Positions 24,781-33,524 of a stretch of DNA of 64,000 bases are shown in pieces. The number at the start of each line of letters is the position of its first letter. The stretch's first letter is position 1. The position numbers were made by a program, and so were the translations under genes. The notes beneath the pieces were generated by a model. The model was given only the letters and a program-made list of their open reading frames with translations. It did no database searches and was not told the origin of the DNA. The stretch lies in assembly GCF_009696265.1 (NCBI RefSeq), contig NZ_VUMH01000007.1, positions 62,001 to 126,000 on the forward strand, read 5' to 3'. The stretch comes from Desulfovibrio porci (GTDB lineage: Bacteria > Desulfobacterota > Desulfovibrionia > Desulfovibrionales > Desulfovibrionaceae).

Positions 24781-26004
24781 CTACAGTTCCGGCGGCAGTT
24801 CCTGCAATTCCTTCCAGGTAAACACCGGCCCGTCCACGCAGACGTAGCGGCCGCCGATATTGCAGCGCCCGCAGATGCCGATGCCGCACTTCATGCGTTT
24901 TTCCAGGGTGGTGACGATGTTTTCCGGCGCGAAGTTCAGCTTTTGCAGCGCCTGCACCGTGAACTTGATCATCACCGGCGGCCCGCAGAGCACGGCCACG
25001 CAATTGGCCGGATCGGGATTCAGCTCCAGCAGCACGTTGGGGATCAGGCCCACCTTGTGCTCCCAGCCCTCAAACGGGGCGTCGATGCACAGTGTGCAGT
25101 CCAGATCGGGGCGGCGCAGCCAGTCCTCCAGCTCATAGCTGAAGGCCATGTCGCGGGGCGTACGCGCGCCGTAGAGCAGGCTGATCTTGCCGTAATCCGC
25201 CTTGCGCTCCAGCAGATGCAGCATGATGGTGCGGATGGGGGCCATGCCGATGCCGCCGCCCACAAAGAAGACGTCCTTGCCCTTCCAGTCGTTGTAGGGG
25301 AAGAAGTTGCCCAGGGGGGCGCGCACGCCCACCTTGTCGCCGGGCGACAGACGGTGGATGGCGGCGGTCACTTCACCGGCCTGCATGACCGAGAATTGCA
25401 GATAGTCCTTCATGGACGGCGGGGAATTGATGACAAAGGTGGCTTCGCCCGCGCCGAACACTGAAAGCTGGCCCACCTGGCCCGGCTCGTGGCGGAAGGA
25501 TTTCATATCCTCGGCGTTGTCCAGGATCACCCGCAGGGTCGTGATGTTGCCGGTTTCCCGGATGACCTCGGCCACAGTGGCGGGCATGGGTTTGTAGGGA
25601 TTGCCCTGAGGCATGGGCCGGGGCGAGATTTCCCGCAGCATGCCCTTGCCCTTGGCGGCTTTGGGGGCCGCGGCGGGTTTAGTCTCAGTCTTGGGGGCCT
25701 CGGGAGCCGGAGCCGCGTCGGGCGTTTTCACCGTGGCGGGCGCGGCGCTTTCCCTGACGGCCAGTTCGCCTTCTTCCCGAATCACGGGAGCGTGCTCCTC
25801 ATGCGCCACAAGCTCCGCGTCCGGGCGCACGGCCGGTGAAACCGCCTGGGCGGCCGCGGGCACTTCGGCGGCCCGGGGCTTGGGCGCAACGTCCTTTTTG
25901 GGCGCTGCGGCCTTGGGAGCTTGCTTGGGCGCGGTTTGGGGAGCGGCCTTGGGGGCCGCCTTGGATGCGGTTTTGGCTTTGCCGGAAGTTTTCTTGGTAG
26001 CCAT
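24781..26004 (-). CDS. flxA: FlxA, FAD/NAD(P)-binding subunit of the Flx-Hdr complex, with a long N-terminal extension
   Basis: FlxA accepts electrons from NAD(P)H and passes them to the FlxBCD iron-sulfur subunits. Residues from about 140 onward form a PyrK/ferredoxin reductase-like module: FAD-binding (GQVGQLSVFGAGE), NAD-binding (FFVGGGIGMAPIRTI) and a C-terminal iron-sulfur motif (CGIGICGRCNIGGRYVC). The first roughly 125 residues are a low-complexity Lys/Ala/Pro-rich tail of the type KAAPKAAPQTAPKQAPK, unlike a normal FlxA N terminus. The extension is in frame and has the ATG at 26004 preceded by GAGGAGC, so it is probably made. It is the last gene of the operon. Confidence 0.88.
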   Translation of the reverse strand: MATKKTSGKAKTASKAAPKAAPQTAPKQAPKAAAPKKDVAPKPRAAEVPAAAQAVSPAVRPDAELVAHEEHAPVIREEGELAVRESAAPATVKTPDAAPAPEAPKTETKPAAAPKAAKGKGMLREISPRPMPQGNPYKPMPATVAEVIRETGNITTLRVILDNAEDMKSFRHEPGQVGQLSVFGAGEATFVINSPPSMKDYLQFSVMQAGEVTAAIHRLSPGDKVGVRAPLGNFFPYNDWKGKDVFFVGGGIGMAPIRTIMLHLLERKADYGKISLLYGARTPRDMAFSYELEDWLRRPDLDCTLCIDAPFEGWEHKVGLIPNVLLELNPDPANCVAVLCGPPVMIKFTVQALQKLNFAPENIVTTLEKRMKCGIGICGRCNIGGRYVCVDGPVFTWKELQELPPEL

Positions 26005-26016
26005 GCGTCAGCTCCT

Positions 26017-27090
26017 CTACTCGGCGGTGGCCTGGTCTGCGTTGAGCGCGGCGAGCACTATGGCGCGGATGTCCAGGCAAACGGGACAGTTGCTGATGCA
26101 GCGGCCGCAGCCGTTGCAGGAGAACGCCCCCCAGTTTTCAGGATAGGTGGAGAACTTGTGCGACACGCGGTTGCGCATGCGGAAAGCCTTGAGCATGCGC
26201 GGGTTGTGGCCGCTGGCCTCGCGGGTGAACAACGAGGACATGCAGTTGTCCCAGCTGCGCAGGCGGCGTCCGCCTTTTTCGCTCAGGCCCTCGCCTTCGT
26301 CCGTGATGCTGAAGCAGTAACAGGTGGGGCAGAAGTAGGTGCAGGCCCCGCAGGACAGGCAGCGGTCGGTCCAGCTCTGCCAGAACTCCGTGTCGGTGAA
26401 CAGGGCCGCCAGTTTTTCCGGCGCGCCCTTGATGTTCGGCGCGGGTTCCAGCGTGGCCCAGGCGGCCTTGCGCGCCGCTTCGGCCAGGGGGAACTGTTCC
26501 GCGCCGTCGGGCAGGCTGGAGGCCGCCAGCAGTTCCTCGCCCTTGGGCGTCACGGCCTGGAGCACGTAGCCGCCTTCCACTTCGGTCATCAGCACGTCCG
26601 ACCCCTCGGGGGAAGAGGGGCCGCCGCCCACCCAGTGGCAGAAACAGGTGTTGCAGCCGCTGGGGCAGGTGATGGTGACCACCGTGAGCGCCTCGCGCCG
26701 GGCTTTGTAATAGGGGTCGGCAAAGGGGCCTTCCAGATAGGGCCGGTCCAGCACGGAAAAGCCGCGCGCGTCGCAGGGGCGGCAGGCAAAGACCACCGTG
26801 GGCTGGACCTCAATGCCGTCGTCCAGGCTCATGGTCACGCGCTCGGGATTTTCCGGGTCCTTGCTCTTTTTATAGCGCACCAGGGTTTCACACTGGGGCA
26901 GCACCGCGGCCTTGGGCGGCACGGTGGCTTTTTCCAGGGTGAAGGGCATGCCCTGGCTCCACGGCTCGAAGACCACGGAGCGCTTGTTGGCCGGTTTTTC
27001 CACCGGTACAAGCACGCGCCGGCCGTTTTGCGAGAGGAAGGCCAGAAGGCCGGGCAGGCCGTCGGATGTGACAAAGCGGGTCATGCTCAT
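26017..27090 (-). CDS. flxB: FlxB, 4Fe-4S subunit (hydrogenase/sulfur reductase beta-like)
   Basis: This is a 357-residue iron-sulfur protein similar to the beta subunits of sulfhydrogenases. It contains FACRPCDARGFSVLD, an internal cluster region TCPSGCNTCFCHW, and two ferredoxin-type motifs, CLSCGACTYFCPTCYC and CNGCGRCISNCPVC. It passes electrons between FlxA and the FlxDC/HdrA part of the complex. Its ATG (27090) overlaps the stop of the preceding gene by four bases. Confidence 0.88.
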   Translation of the reverse strand: MSMTRFVTSDGLPGLLAFLSQNGRRVLVPVEKPANKRSVVFEPWSQGMPFTLEKATVPPKAAVLPQCETLVRYKKSKDPENPERVTMSLDDGIEVQPTVVFACRPCDARGFSVLDRPYLEGPFADPYYKARREALTVVTITCPSGCNTCFCHWVGGGPSSPEGSDVLMTEVEGGYVLQAVTPKGEELLAASSLPDGAEQFPLAEAARKAAWATLEPAPNIKGAPEKLAALFTDTEFWQSWTDRCLSCGACTYFCPTCYCFSITDEGEGLSEKGGRRLRSWDNCMSSLFTREASGHNPRMLKAFRMRNRVSHKFSTYPENWGAFSCNGCGRCISNCPVCLDIRAIVLAALNADQATAE

Positions 27091-28535
27091 TTCCAGTCCC
27101 TCTCATGGATGTTCTTTTCTTCCAGTTCATAGCCCAGCAGCGGCGGCACGGCGGCCGGGTCAAGACCGGCCTTGTAGTCGTCAAAGAGCTGCCCCACGGC
27201 GCGGGCGATCTGCTGGCGCATGGCCAGAATCGGAATGCCCACCGGGCAGGCCCGCTGGCATTCGCCGCAGCCCGTGCAGCGCCCGGCCAGATGCAGGGCG
27301 TGAATGGTCTGGAAAAAGAGTTTCTCGCGCGTGCTGTCCTCCTGGCTCATCCAGTGCGGGTCGCGGCTGTCGGAGACGCAGAAGTCGCGGCAGACGCACA
27401 TGGGACAGGCGTTGCGGCAGGCGTAGCAGCGCAGGCAGCGCTCCATCTGGCCGCGCCAGAAGGCCATGCGCTCCTCAAGGCTCATGGAATCCAGCAGGGC
27501 CAACTCCGGCGGAGTGTAGGCGCCGGGTTCCACCTTGACCGGCTCGCCCGCGCGGGTGTCGGCCAGCACGGCCATGGGCGTGGTGCAGCCGTAGCATTTG
27601 CCCTGAGCGCAGTCGGTCATGCAGAAGCGGTGTTCCTTGCCGTCGGCCGTGATGGTCACCCCGGCCTCGTCATAGGTCACGCTGTCGATTTTGCTGTAGC
27701 GGCCGAGCTCCTGATTGACCCGGGCCATGTCCAGCGTGCCTTCGCAGGGCAGAGCGAAGATGGTCACGTCCTCGCGTTTGATCAGGTCTTCCTGCAGCAG
27801 CTCCACCACCGAGCGCGAATCGCAGCCTTTGACCACGATGCCCACCTTCTTGCCCTTGAAGGAGGGCAGATAGACGGCGGGATTGTTGACGTTGAACGGA
27901 CCCCAGACCAGTTTGTCCACGTCTTCCGGGGTCTTCATGAACAGGGGCACGGTGTGCGCGCCGTCATAGCCCTGCTGCCAGCCGATGACGCAGTCCAGTT
28001 CCGGCAGTTTGGCCTTGATGGCTTCCTTGAGCTGGTCCAGGGCGGCATTCTGGCCGGTGCCCAGGGGACGCAGGGAGGTCAGGGCCATGTCCGCGATTTT
28101 CAGCAGGGGCTCGGCGTCCTCCAGGCGGGGCGCGGGGCCCAGCTTGTGGATGCGGTCGGTGAAGACCGTGACCACCTGCTGCCAGCGCTGGCCTTCGGAG
28201 GCCGAAACCCAGGTATACTCGAAGCGCCGGTCGTCGATGCCCAGCACGGGCAGAAACTGTTTGAGCACTTCCAGGCGGCGGCGGGCGTAAAAGTTGCCCG
28301 CGGCGTAGTGGCAGTCGCGCGGGTGACAGCCGGAAACCAGCACGCCGTCCGCGCCGTTGAGCAGGGCCTTGACGATAAAGAGCGGGTCAATGCGGCCCGA
28401 GCAGGGCACGCGGATAATCCGCAGGTCCGTGGGCTGCCCGGCGCGGGCGACCCCGGCCGTGTCGGCGCCGCCGTAGGAGCACCAGTTGCAGAGAAAACCC
28501 ACAATCCGCAGTTCTTTGCCTTTCAGCACTGGCAT
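27087..28535 (-). CDS. flxDC: FlxD-FlxC fusion: MvhD-like domain joined to a 4Fe-4S subunit
   Basis: This is a 482-residue protein with two functions. Residues 1-140 match MvhD/FlxD: FLCNWCSYGGAD, IRVPCSGRIDP, LVSGCHPRDCHY, the delta subunit that contacts HdrA. The rest matches FlxC: KGCDSRSVVELLQED, PCEGTLDMAR, CMTDCAQGKCYGC, and two ferredoxin motifs CLRCYACRNACPMC and CTGCGECQRACPVG. FlxD and FlxC are separate proteins in the published D. vulgaris naming, as I understand it. ATG 28535 with GGAGGTGA upstream was chosen; it overlaps the hdrA 3' end by 13 bases. Confidence 0.87.
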   Translation of the reverse strand: MPVLKGKELRIVGFLCNWCSYGGADTAGVARAGQPTDLRIIRVPCSGRIDPLFIVKALLNGADGVLVSGCHPRDCHYAAGNFYARRRLEVLKQFLPVLGIDDRRFEYTWVSASEGQRWQQVVTVFTDRIHKLGPAPRLEDAEPLLKIADMALTSLRPLGTGQNAALDQLKEAIKAKLPELDCVIGWQQGYDGAHTVPLFMKTPEDVDKLVWGPFNVNNPAVYLPSFKGKKVGIVVKGCDSRSVVELLQEDLIKREDVTIFALPCEGTLDMARVNQELGRYSKIDSVTYDEAGVTITADGKEHRFCMTDCAQGKCYGCTTPMAVLADTRAGEPVKVEPGAYTPPELALLDSMSLEERMAFWRGQMERCLRCYACRNACPMCVCRDFCVSDSRDPHWMSQEDSTREKLFFQTIHALHLAGRCTGCGECQRACPVGIPILAMRQQIARAVGQLFDDYKAGLDPAAVPPLLGYELEEKNIHERDWK

Positions 28536-30484
28536 AGCGCGTTCACCTCCGCAAGAATCTGGTTGTCGGTGGCGTGTGAGAGCTGGATGGCGCCCTGCGG
28601 GCAGGTGGCCGTGCACAGGCCGCAGCCCTGGCAGACAGTCTCAATGACCTGGGCCTTGCCTTCGCCCCGGATTTCCACTTCCTTGATGGCCCCGAAGGGG
28701 CAGCAGCGGATGCACTTGCCGCAGTTCACGCAGCGGCGGATGTCCACCTGGGCGATCTGCGGATCGCTCTCCAGTTTGTCGCGGGCGAAGAGCGCCAGCA
28801 CCTTGGCCGCCGCCGCCGAGCCCTGCGCCACGGAGGCCGGGATGTCCTTGGCCCCCTGGCAGACGCCGGCCAGGAATACGCCGGCGGTATTGGTCTCCAC
28901 GGGCTTGAGCTTCACATGGCTTTCCATGAAGAAGCCGTAGTGATCGTAGGAGATGCGCAGCTTTTCGGCCAGTTGGGGCGAGCCTTTGCTGGCTTCGATG
29001 CCCACGGCCAGAACCACCAGGTCGGCCCTGATCTCCACGGGCTCGCCCAGCAGGGTGTCCACGCCCATGACCACATACTGGCCGTTGCCGTCGGGATAGA
29101 TGCTTGAAACGCGGCCGCGGATGTATTCCGTGCCGTATTCCTCCATGGCCCGGCGGGTGAACTCGTCGTACATCTTGCCCGGCGCGCGGATGTCCATATA
29201 AAAGACGTAAGACTGGGACGTGGGGATGTGGTCCTTGGTCAGCACGGCCTGTTTGGCCGTGTACATGCAGCAGAAGCCCGAGCAGTAGGGACGGCCGATG
29301 GACCTGTCGCGCGAGCCCACGCACTGGATGAAGACCACCTTTTGCGGTTCGCGGCCGTCCGAGGGGCGCACGATGTGCCCGCCCGTGGGGCCGGAGGCCG
29401 ACAAAAGGCGCTCGTACTGGAGCGAGGTGATCACGTCGGGGTATCTGCCGCCGCCGTATTCCTCGTACACGGTCCAGTCCATGAGGTCGTAGCCCGTGGC
29501 CGCCACGATGGAACCCACTTCCTCGGTGACGATCTCATCCTGCATGTCGTACTGGATGGCGCCCGTGGGGCAGACCTTGGAGCAGACCCCGCACTTGCCC
29601 TTGACGAACTGGCGGCAGTGCGCGGCGTTGATGACCGCCTTCTTGGGGATGGCCTGGGGGAAGGCGATGGTGATGGCCGTGGTGGGGCCGGTGAATTCAT
29701 TGAAGGCGTCCGGCGTCTTCTTGCTGGGGCATTTTTCGGTGCAGGCCCCGCAGCCGGTGCATTTGCTCCAGTCCACGTAGGCGGCCTTCTTGCGGATCTT
29801 CACCGTGAAGTTGCCCACATAGCCCGAGATGTCCTCCACTTCCGAGTAGGCGTAGAGGGTGATGTTGGGGTGCTGGGCCACATCCACCATCTTGGGGCCC
29901 AGGATGCAGGCCGAGCAGTCCACGGTGGGGAAGGTCTTGTCCAGCTTGGCCATCTTGCCGCCGATGGTGGCCTCGCGTTCCACCAGCACCACGGGCACGC
30001 CGCCGTCGGCGCAGTCCAGCGCGGCCTGGATGCCCGCCACGCCGCCGCCGATGACCAGCACCTTCTTGGTCACGTCAAAGGACTTGGCCACCAGGGGTTT
30101 GTCGTTGCGCAGCTTTTCCACGGCCAGGCGCACCAGTTCGGCGGCCTTGTTGGTGTTGGCTTCCTTGTCCTTGCCGATCCAGGAGACGTGCTCGCGGATG
30201 TTGGCCATCTCGAACATGTAGCGGTTGAGTCCGGCCCGTTCCACGGTGCGGCGGAAAGTGGGCTCGTGCATGCGGGGCGTACAGGAGGCCACCACCACGC
30301 CGTCCAGCTTGTGCTCGTGGATGGCCGCCTCAATGGCGGCCTGGCCCGGCTCGGCGCAGGTGTACATGGGGTCGTCGGCGTAAACCACGTCCGGGAAGCC
30401 GCGGGCGATTTCAGCCACTTTCGCGCAGTCCACGGTGCCGCCGATGTTGCTGCCGCAATGGCAGATAAAGACGCCTATTCTCAT
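28523..30484 (-). CDS. hdrA: Heterodisulfide reductase subunit A (HdrA), flavin-bifurcating
   Basis: HdrA is a 653-residue FAD/iron-sulfur protein and the likely bifurcating site of the Flx-Hdr complex. It has an N-terminal CHCGSNIGG segment, a FAD motif VLVIGGGVAGIQAALD, the cluster region FPTVDCSACILGPKM, a ferredoxin motif CTGCGACTEKCP, the conserved CVGSRDR.....YCSGFCCMY, and two C-terminal [4Fe-4S] motifs, CVNCGKCIRCCP and CQGCGLCTATCP. It lies downstream of hdrB with a one-base overlap and upstream of flxDC. Confidence 0.95.
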   Translation of the reverse strand: MRIGVFICHCGSNIGGTVDCAKVAEIARGFPDVVYADDPMYTCAEPGQAAIEAAIHEHKLDGVVVASCTPRMHEPTFRRTVERAGLNRYMFEMANIREHVSWIGKDKEANTNKAAELVRLAVEKLRNDKPLVAKSFDVTKKVLVIGGGVAGIQAALDCADGGVPVVLVEREATIGGKMAKLDKTFPTVDCSACILGPKMVDVAQHPNITLYAYSEVEDISGYVGNFTVKIRKKAAYVDWSKCTGCGACTEKCPSKKTPDAFNEFTGPTTAITIAFPQAIPKKAVINAAHCRQFVKGKCGVCSKVCPTGAIQYDMQDEIVTEEVGSIVAATGYDLMDWTVYEEYGGGRYPDVITSLQYERLLSASGPTGGHIVRPSDGREPQKVVFIQCVGSRDRSIGRPYCSGFCCMYTAKQAVLTKDHIPTSQSYVFYMDIRAPGKMYDEFTRRAMEEYGTEYIRGRVSSIYPDGNGQYVVMGVDTLLGEPVEIRADLVVLAVGIEASKGSPQLAEKLRISYDHYGFFMESHVKLKPVETNTAGVFLAGVCQGAKDIPASVAQGSAAAAKVLALFARDKLESDPQIAQVDIRRCVNCGKCIRCCPFGAIKEVEIRGEGKAQVIETVCQGCGLCTATCPQGAIQLSHATDNQILAEVNALCQC

Positions 30485-31374
30485 TATCTGTCTCCTTCGC
30501 CGGCCTGCGCGCCGTCAATCTTGCGCAGCAGTTCGTCGGCGCTGACGCGGAGTTTTTCAAGCCCGAGATGCTCGGGCGCGATGCCGAAGGCCAGGCCCAT
30601 CATCTGCGTGAAGTAAAGCACGGGCATGCGGAAGAAGGCGTCAGCCTCCTTGGCGGCCTGTTTCTGGCGCAGGTCAAGATTCATCTGGCAGAGCGGACAG
30701 GCCACCACAATGGCGTCCACGCCCATCTGCGTGGCCAGCTCCAGAATGCGGCCCGAATTGCGCGCGGTCATGGCCCGTTCCGGGATGCCGAAGGACGCGC
30801 CGCAGCAGACGGTCTTGAGCGGAAAATCCACCATTTCCGCGCCGCAGGCGGAAAGCAGGCTTTCCATGAGCGTGGGGTTTTCCGGATCGCCGAAGTCCAT
30901 GATTTCGGGCGGGCGGCTCATCAGACAGCCGTAATAGGCGGCCAGCTTGATGCCTTTGAGGCTCTTTTTCACCTGCGCGGCAATGGCCTCGGCGTCGTAA
31001 ACCCGGGCGATGCCCTGCATCACCGAGGTGACCTCGGGAAACTGCGCCGCCGGGGTGTCCAGCAATTCGTCCACGCGCGCGCGGAACGCCGGATCTTCCA
31101 TGCGCTTGGCCGCGTGACGCAGGTTGGAAAGACAGCTGGGACAGGGCGTCAGCACGGTTTCGGCCTGCTGGCGGGCCGCGATGTCCAGGTTGCGCACGCA
31201 GAGCGCGGCGGAAAGCTCGGTATCCACGGCGTGGGCCGGGGTGGAACCGCAGCAGTTCCAGCCCGGCAGTTCCTCAAGGTAGAGGCCCAGAGCCGCGCAC
31301 ACGGCCTGAGTGGATTTTTCGTAATCCGCCGAGGAGCCTTTGGCCGAGCAGCCGGGATAGTAGGAAAACTTCAT
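30484..31374 (-). CDS. hdrB: Heterodisulfide reductase subunit B (HdrB)
   Basis: HdrB is a 296-residue catalytic subunit with two cysteine-rich CCG domains. The first contains YYPGCSAKGS, WNCCGSTPAH and LTPCPSCLSN, and the second YYGCLMSRPPE, VCCGASFGIP and ACPLCQMNL, which fit the CX31-38CCX33-34CXXC signature of noncubane [4Fe-4S] clusters. It reduces a disulfide, probably that of DsrC, in sulfate reducers. Start ATG 31374 overlaps the hdrC stop by four bases. Confidence 0.94.
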   Translation of the reverse strand: MKFSYYPGCSAKGSSADYEKSTQAVCAALGLYLEELPGWNCCGSTPAHAVDTELSAALCVRNLDIAARQQAETVLTPCPSCLSNLRHAAKRMEDPAFRARVDELLDTPAAQFPEVTSVMQGIARVYDAEAIAAQVKKSLKGIKLAAYYGCLMSRPPEIMDFGDPENPTLMESLLSACGAEMVDFPLKTVCCGASFGIPERAMTARNSGRILELATQMGVDAIVVACPLCQMNLDLRQKQAAKEADAFFRMPVLYFTQMMGLAFGIAPEHLGLEKLRVSADELLRKIDGAQAGEGDR

Positions 31375-31955
31375 GGCCGCACCCCCTCGCGTTTGGCGCG
31401 CTCCTTATAGCGCTGCATGATCCGGGCTACGGCGTCGGCCCCGCCGCCGGGAATGACGTGGGGCTTGAAGCCCAGCTTTTTCTTTTTCAGCGCCTCGGGC
31501 GCGAGGTCCAGATCCGTGAACAGGCGCATGGAGCGCATCATGTACAGCGCCATGGTGCCGATTTCGTAGGTGCGGCCGAAGGCGCGCACGGTGTCGAGGA
31601 AGGAGAACCAGAATTTTTCCACCTTGGGCACGGTCACCCGGCCTTCCTTGCGGGCCATGTGGCGCAGGGTCTCCATGACCGCCGCCACGTCGATATTGTT
31701 GGGGCAGCGCAGGGAACAGGTGGAACAGGACAGGCACATCCAGATGGAGCGCGAATTAAGCACCTCGTCTTTCAGGCCGAGCTGCACGCCGCGCATGATC
31801 TGGTTGACCTGCCGGTCGTAGACAAAGCCTGCCGGACAGCCGGCGGTGCAATTGCCGCACTGGTAGCAGGTGGACACGTTTTGGCCGCTTTGCGCCTCCA
31901 CTTCCGCCGTAAAGGCGGCGTCGCGCATCCGGCTCAGGTTGATGGCGTCGTTCAT
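31371..31955 (-). CDS. hdrC: Heterodisulfide reductase subunit C (HdrC)
   Basis: HdrC is a 194-residue iron-sulfur protein with two [4Fe-4S] motifs: CYQCGNCTAGCP and CLSCSTCSLRCP. It relays electrons from HdrA to HdrB. It is the first gene of the minus-strand hdrCBA-flxDCBA operon. ATG 31955 was chosen (MNDAINLSRMRDA); an upstream in-frame start at 32003 would add 16 residues that do not look like HdrC. Confidence 0.94.
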   Translation of the reverse strand: MNDAINLSRMRDAAFTAEVEAQSGQNVSTCYQCGNCTAGCPAGFVYDRQVNQIMRGVQLGLKDEVLNSRSIWMCLSCSTCSLRCPNNIDVAAVMETLRHMARKEGRVTVPKVEKFWFSFLDTVRAFGRTYEIGTMALYMMRSMRLFTDLDLAPEALKKKKLGFKPHVIPGGGADAVARIMQRYKERAKREGVRP

Positions 31956-31994
31956 GACAACTCTCTGGTTAGAAGCTGAAGGACAGGAGCGGAT

Positions 31995-32065
31995 GAAAGT
32001 CAAATTTTTTTGTATCTACAGGAGAAGATAGTAAAAATCTAGGTGCTGACGGGAGAAAGTCAAAT
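31995..32065. repeat. Direct repeat in the hdr leader/promoter
   Basis: GAAAGTCAAAT occurs at 31995-32005 and 32055-32065, exactly 60 bases apart, in the AT-rich gap between hdrC and aroQ. The spacing is close to six helical turns, so both copies would face the same side of the DNA. No known operator is recognised. Confidence 0.5.
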
Positions 32066-32107
32066 ATAAAATCTTTTCTTTCACAACCTCCTGGTATCAC
32101 GTGTGTT

Positions 32108-32539
32108 TTACGCCATACCGCAGGCGGCTCGCAGGCCCAGAAGATAGCTGTTCACGCCGAATCCCGCGATGCTGCCCGCGCAGACCGGGGCCAGCACGGA
32201 GTTGTGCCGGAAGGCTTCGCGCGCGTGCACGTTGGACATGTGCACCTCCACCACGGGCACGGCCAGAATGGCCAGAGCGTCCGCGATGGCGTAGCTGTAG
32301 TGGGTCCAGGCTCCGGCGTTGATGACCACGGCCTGGATGTCTTCCTCCGGGACGCGGTGGATGCGCTCCACCATCTCCCCTTCGTGGTTGGTCTGAAAGG
32401 TGACGAGGCCCGCGCCCAGCTCCCGGGCCAGGTCCGCCAGGGCCGCGTCGATGTCCGTGAGCGTGGCCGTGCCGTAATGGGCCGGATCGCGCTTGCCGAA
32501 CATGTTCAGATTGACGCCGTGCAGGATCAGAATGTTCAT
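32108..32539 (-). CDS. aroQ: 3-Dehydroquinate dehydratase, type II
   Basis: AroQ removes water from 3-dehydroquinate in the shikimate pathway. The 143-residue length is typical. The N-terminal LILHGVNLNMFGKRDP holds the lid loop, NHEGEMVERIH and INAGAWTHYSYAIADAL are the conserved active-site segments with Asn, His and Tyr, and VEVHMSNVHAREAFRHNS carries the catalytic His region. The start ATG 32539 has only a weak ribosome binding site. It lies 25 bases downstream of aroE on the same strand. Confidence 0.94.
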   Translation of the reverse strand: MNILILHGVNLNMFGKRDPAHYGTATLTDIDAALADLARELGAGLVTFQTNHEGEMVERIHRVPEEDIQAVVINAGAWTHYSYAIADALAILAVPVVEVHMSNVHAREAFRHNSVLAPVCAGSIAGFGVNSYLLGLRAACGMA

Positions 32540-32564
32540 GGTGTATCCGTCGTGTGACTATGCG

Positions 32565-33470
32565 TCATCGCGCGCCGTAGAGCGCCTTTTCCAGGTTTTG
32601 CCGGGCTTCGGGGGGCAGGGACCTGCCGGTCCAGAGCCGGAACTGGGCGTCGCCTTGGCCGAAAAACATGTCCAGGCCCGTGACGCAACGCCGCCCGGCC
32701 CGCCGCGCCTCGCGCAGAAAACGGGTTTCCAGCGGATTATACACAATGTCGTAGGCTATGCCGGCCGTATCAGCATAGGCCTTTCCGTCGGCCGCGTTTG
32801 TCGTGTCCGCGACATGGGCGGTGGCGGACAGGCTGAAGTCGTAGGGGCTTTCGCCCTCATGCTTGCCGCGCATGCCCAGAGGCGTGGTGTTGATGATCAG
32901 CCCGGCGGGCACGTCGTGGCGCTGCTCCCAGGGCACGGGCGTAAAACCGAAGCGTTCGGCCAGGGGCAGATGACTGCGGTTGGAAGGCGTGGTCACAAAG
33001 ACCTTGCGGCAGCGCCGCAGGCGCAGTCCGGCGGCCACGGCGTGGGCGGCGCCGCCCGCGCCCAGCAGCAGGGCGTCCGTGTTTTCCAGGGGCGCGTCCG
33101 CCAGGGGCGTCAGAAAGCCGCTCACGTCGGTATTGTCGCCGCAGAGGGTTTGGCCGTCCCAATAGATGGTGTTGGCCGCCCCGGCCAGTTCCGCCTGCTC
33201 GCTGATCCGGTCCAGCAGGGGCAGCAGGGCCATTTTGTGCGGTATGGTCACCGAACAGCCCCGGATGCCCAGCAGGCGCACGCTGTCCACAAAGGCGGGC
33301 AGGCGTTCCGGCGGCACTTCCCAGCGTAGATAGACCGCCGGAATGTCCAGGGTCTGAAAGCCGGTGTTGTGCAGCAGGGGGGAAAGGCTCTGGGCCAGAG
33401 GCCAGCCGGTCACGCCGTAGAGGTCGGCGGGCAGAAAGAGTTTCGGCGCATAGCGCGGTATGGAGTGCAT
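32565..33470 (-). CDS. aroE: Shikimate 5-dehydrogenase
   Basis: AroE reduces 3-dehydroshikimate with NADPH. The 301-residue protein has the substrate motif YGVTGWPLAQSLSPLLHN, the catalytic region VTIPHKMALLPLLD with Lys, NTIYWDGQTLCGDNTDVSGF with Asn and Asp, and the cofactor motif LLLGAGGAAHAVAA. ATG 33470 (MHSIPRYAP) was chosen; ATG 33488 is an alternative and neither has a strong ribosome binding site. It shares the strand and direction with aroQ, forming a two-gene aromatic pathway unit. Confidence 0.93.
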   Translation of the reverse strand: MHSIPRYAPKLFLPADLYGVTGWPLAQSLSPLLHNTGFQTLDIPAVYLRWEVPPERLPAFVDSVRLLGIRGCSVTIPHKMALLPLLDRISEQAELAGAANTIYWDGQTLCGDNTDVSGFLTPLADAPLENTDALLLGAGGAAHAVAAGLRLRRCRKVFVTTPSNRSHLPLAERFGFTPVPWEQRHDVPAGLIINTTPLGMRGKHEGESPYDFSLSATAHVADTTNAADGKAYADTAGIAYDIVYNPLETRFLREARRAGRRCVTGLDMFFGQGDAQFRLWTGRSLPPEARQNLEKALYGAR

Positions 33471-33524
33471 TTGTTCACGATAGCCCATCGCGCTTTTGCG
33501 GGCAAGAAGGCTCCAGACGCGCAA

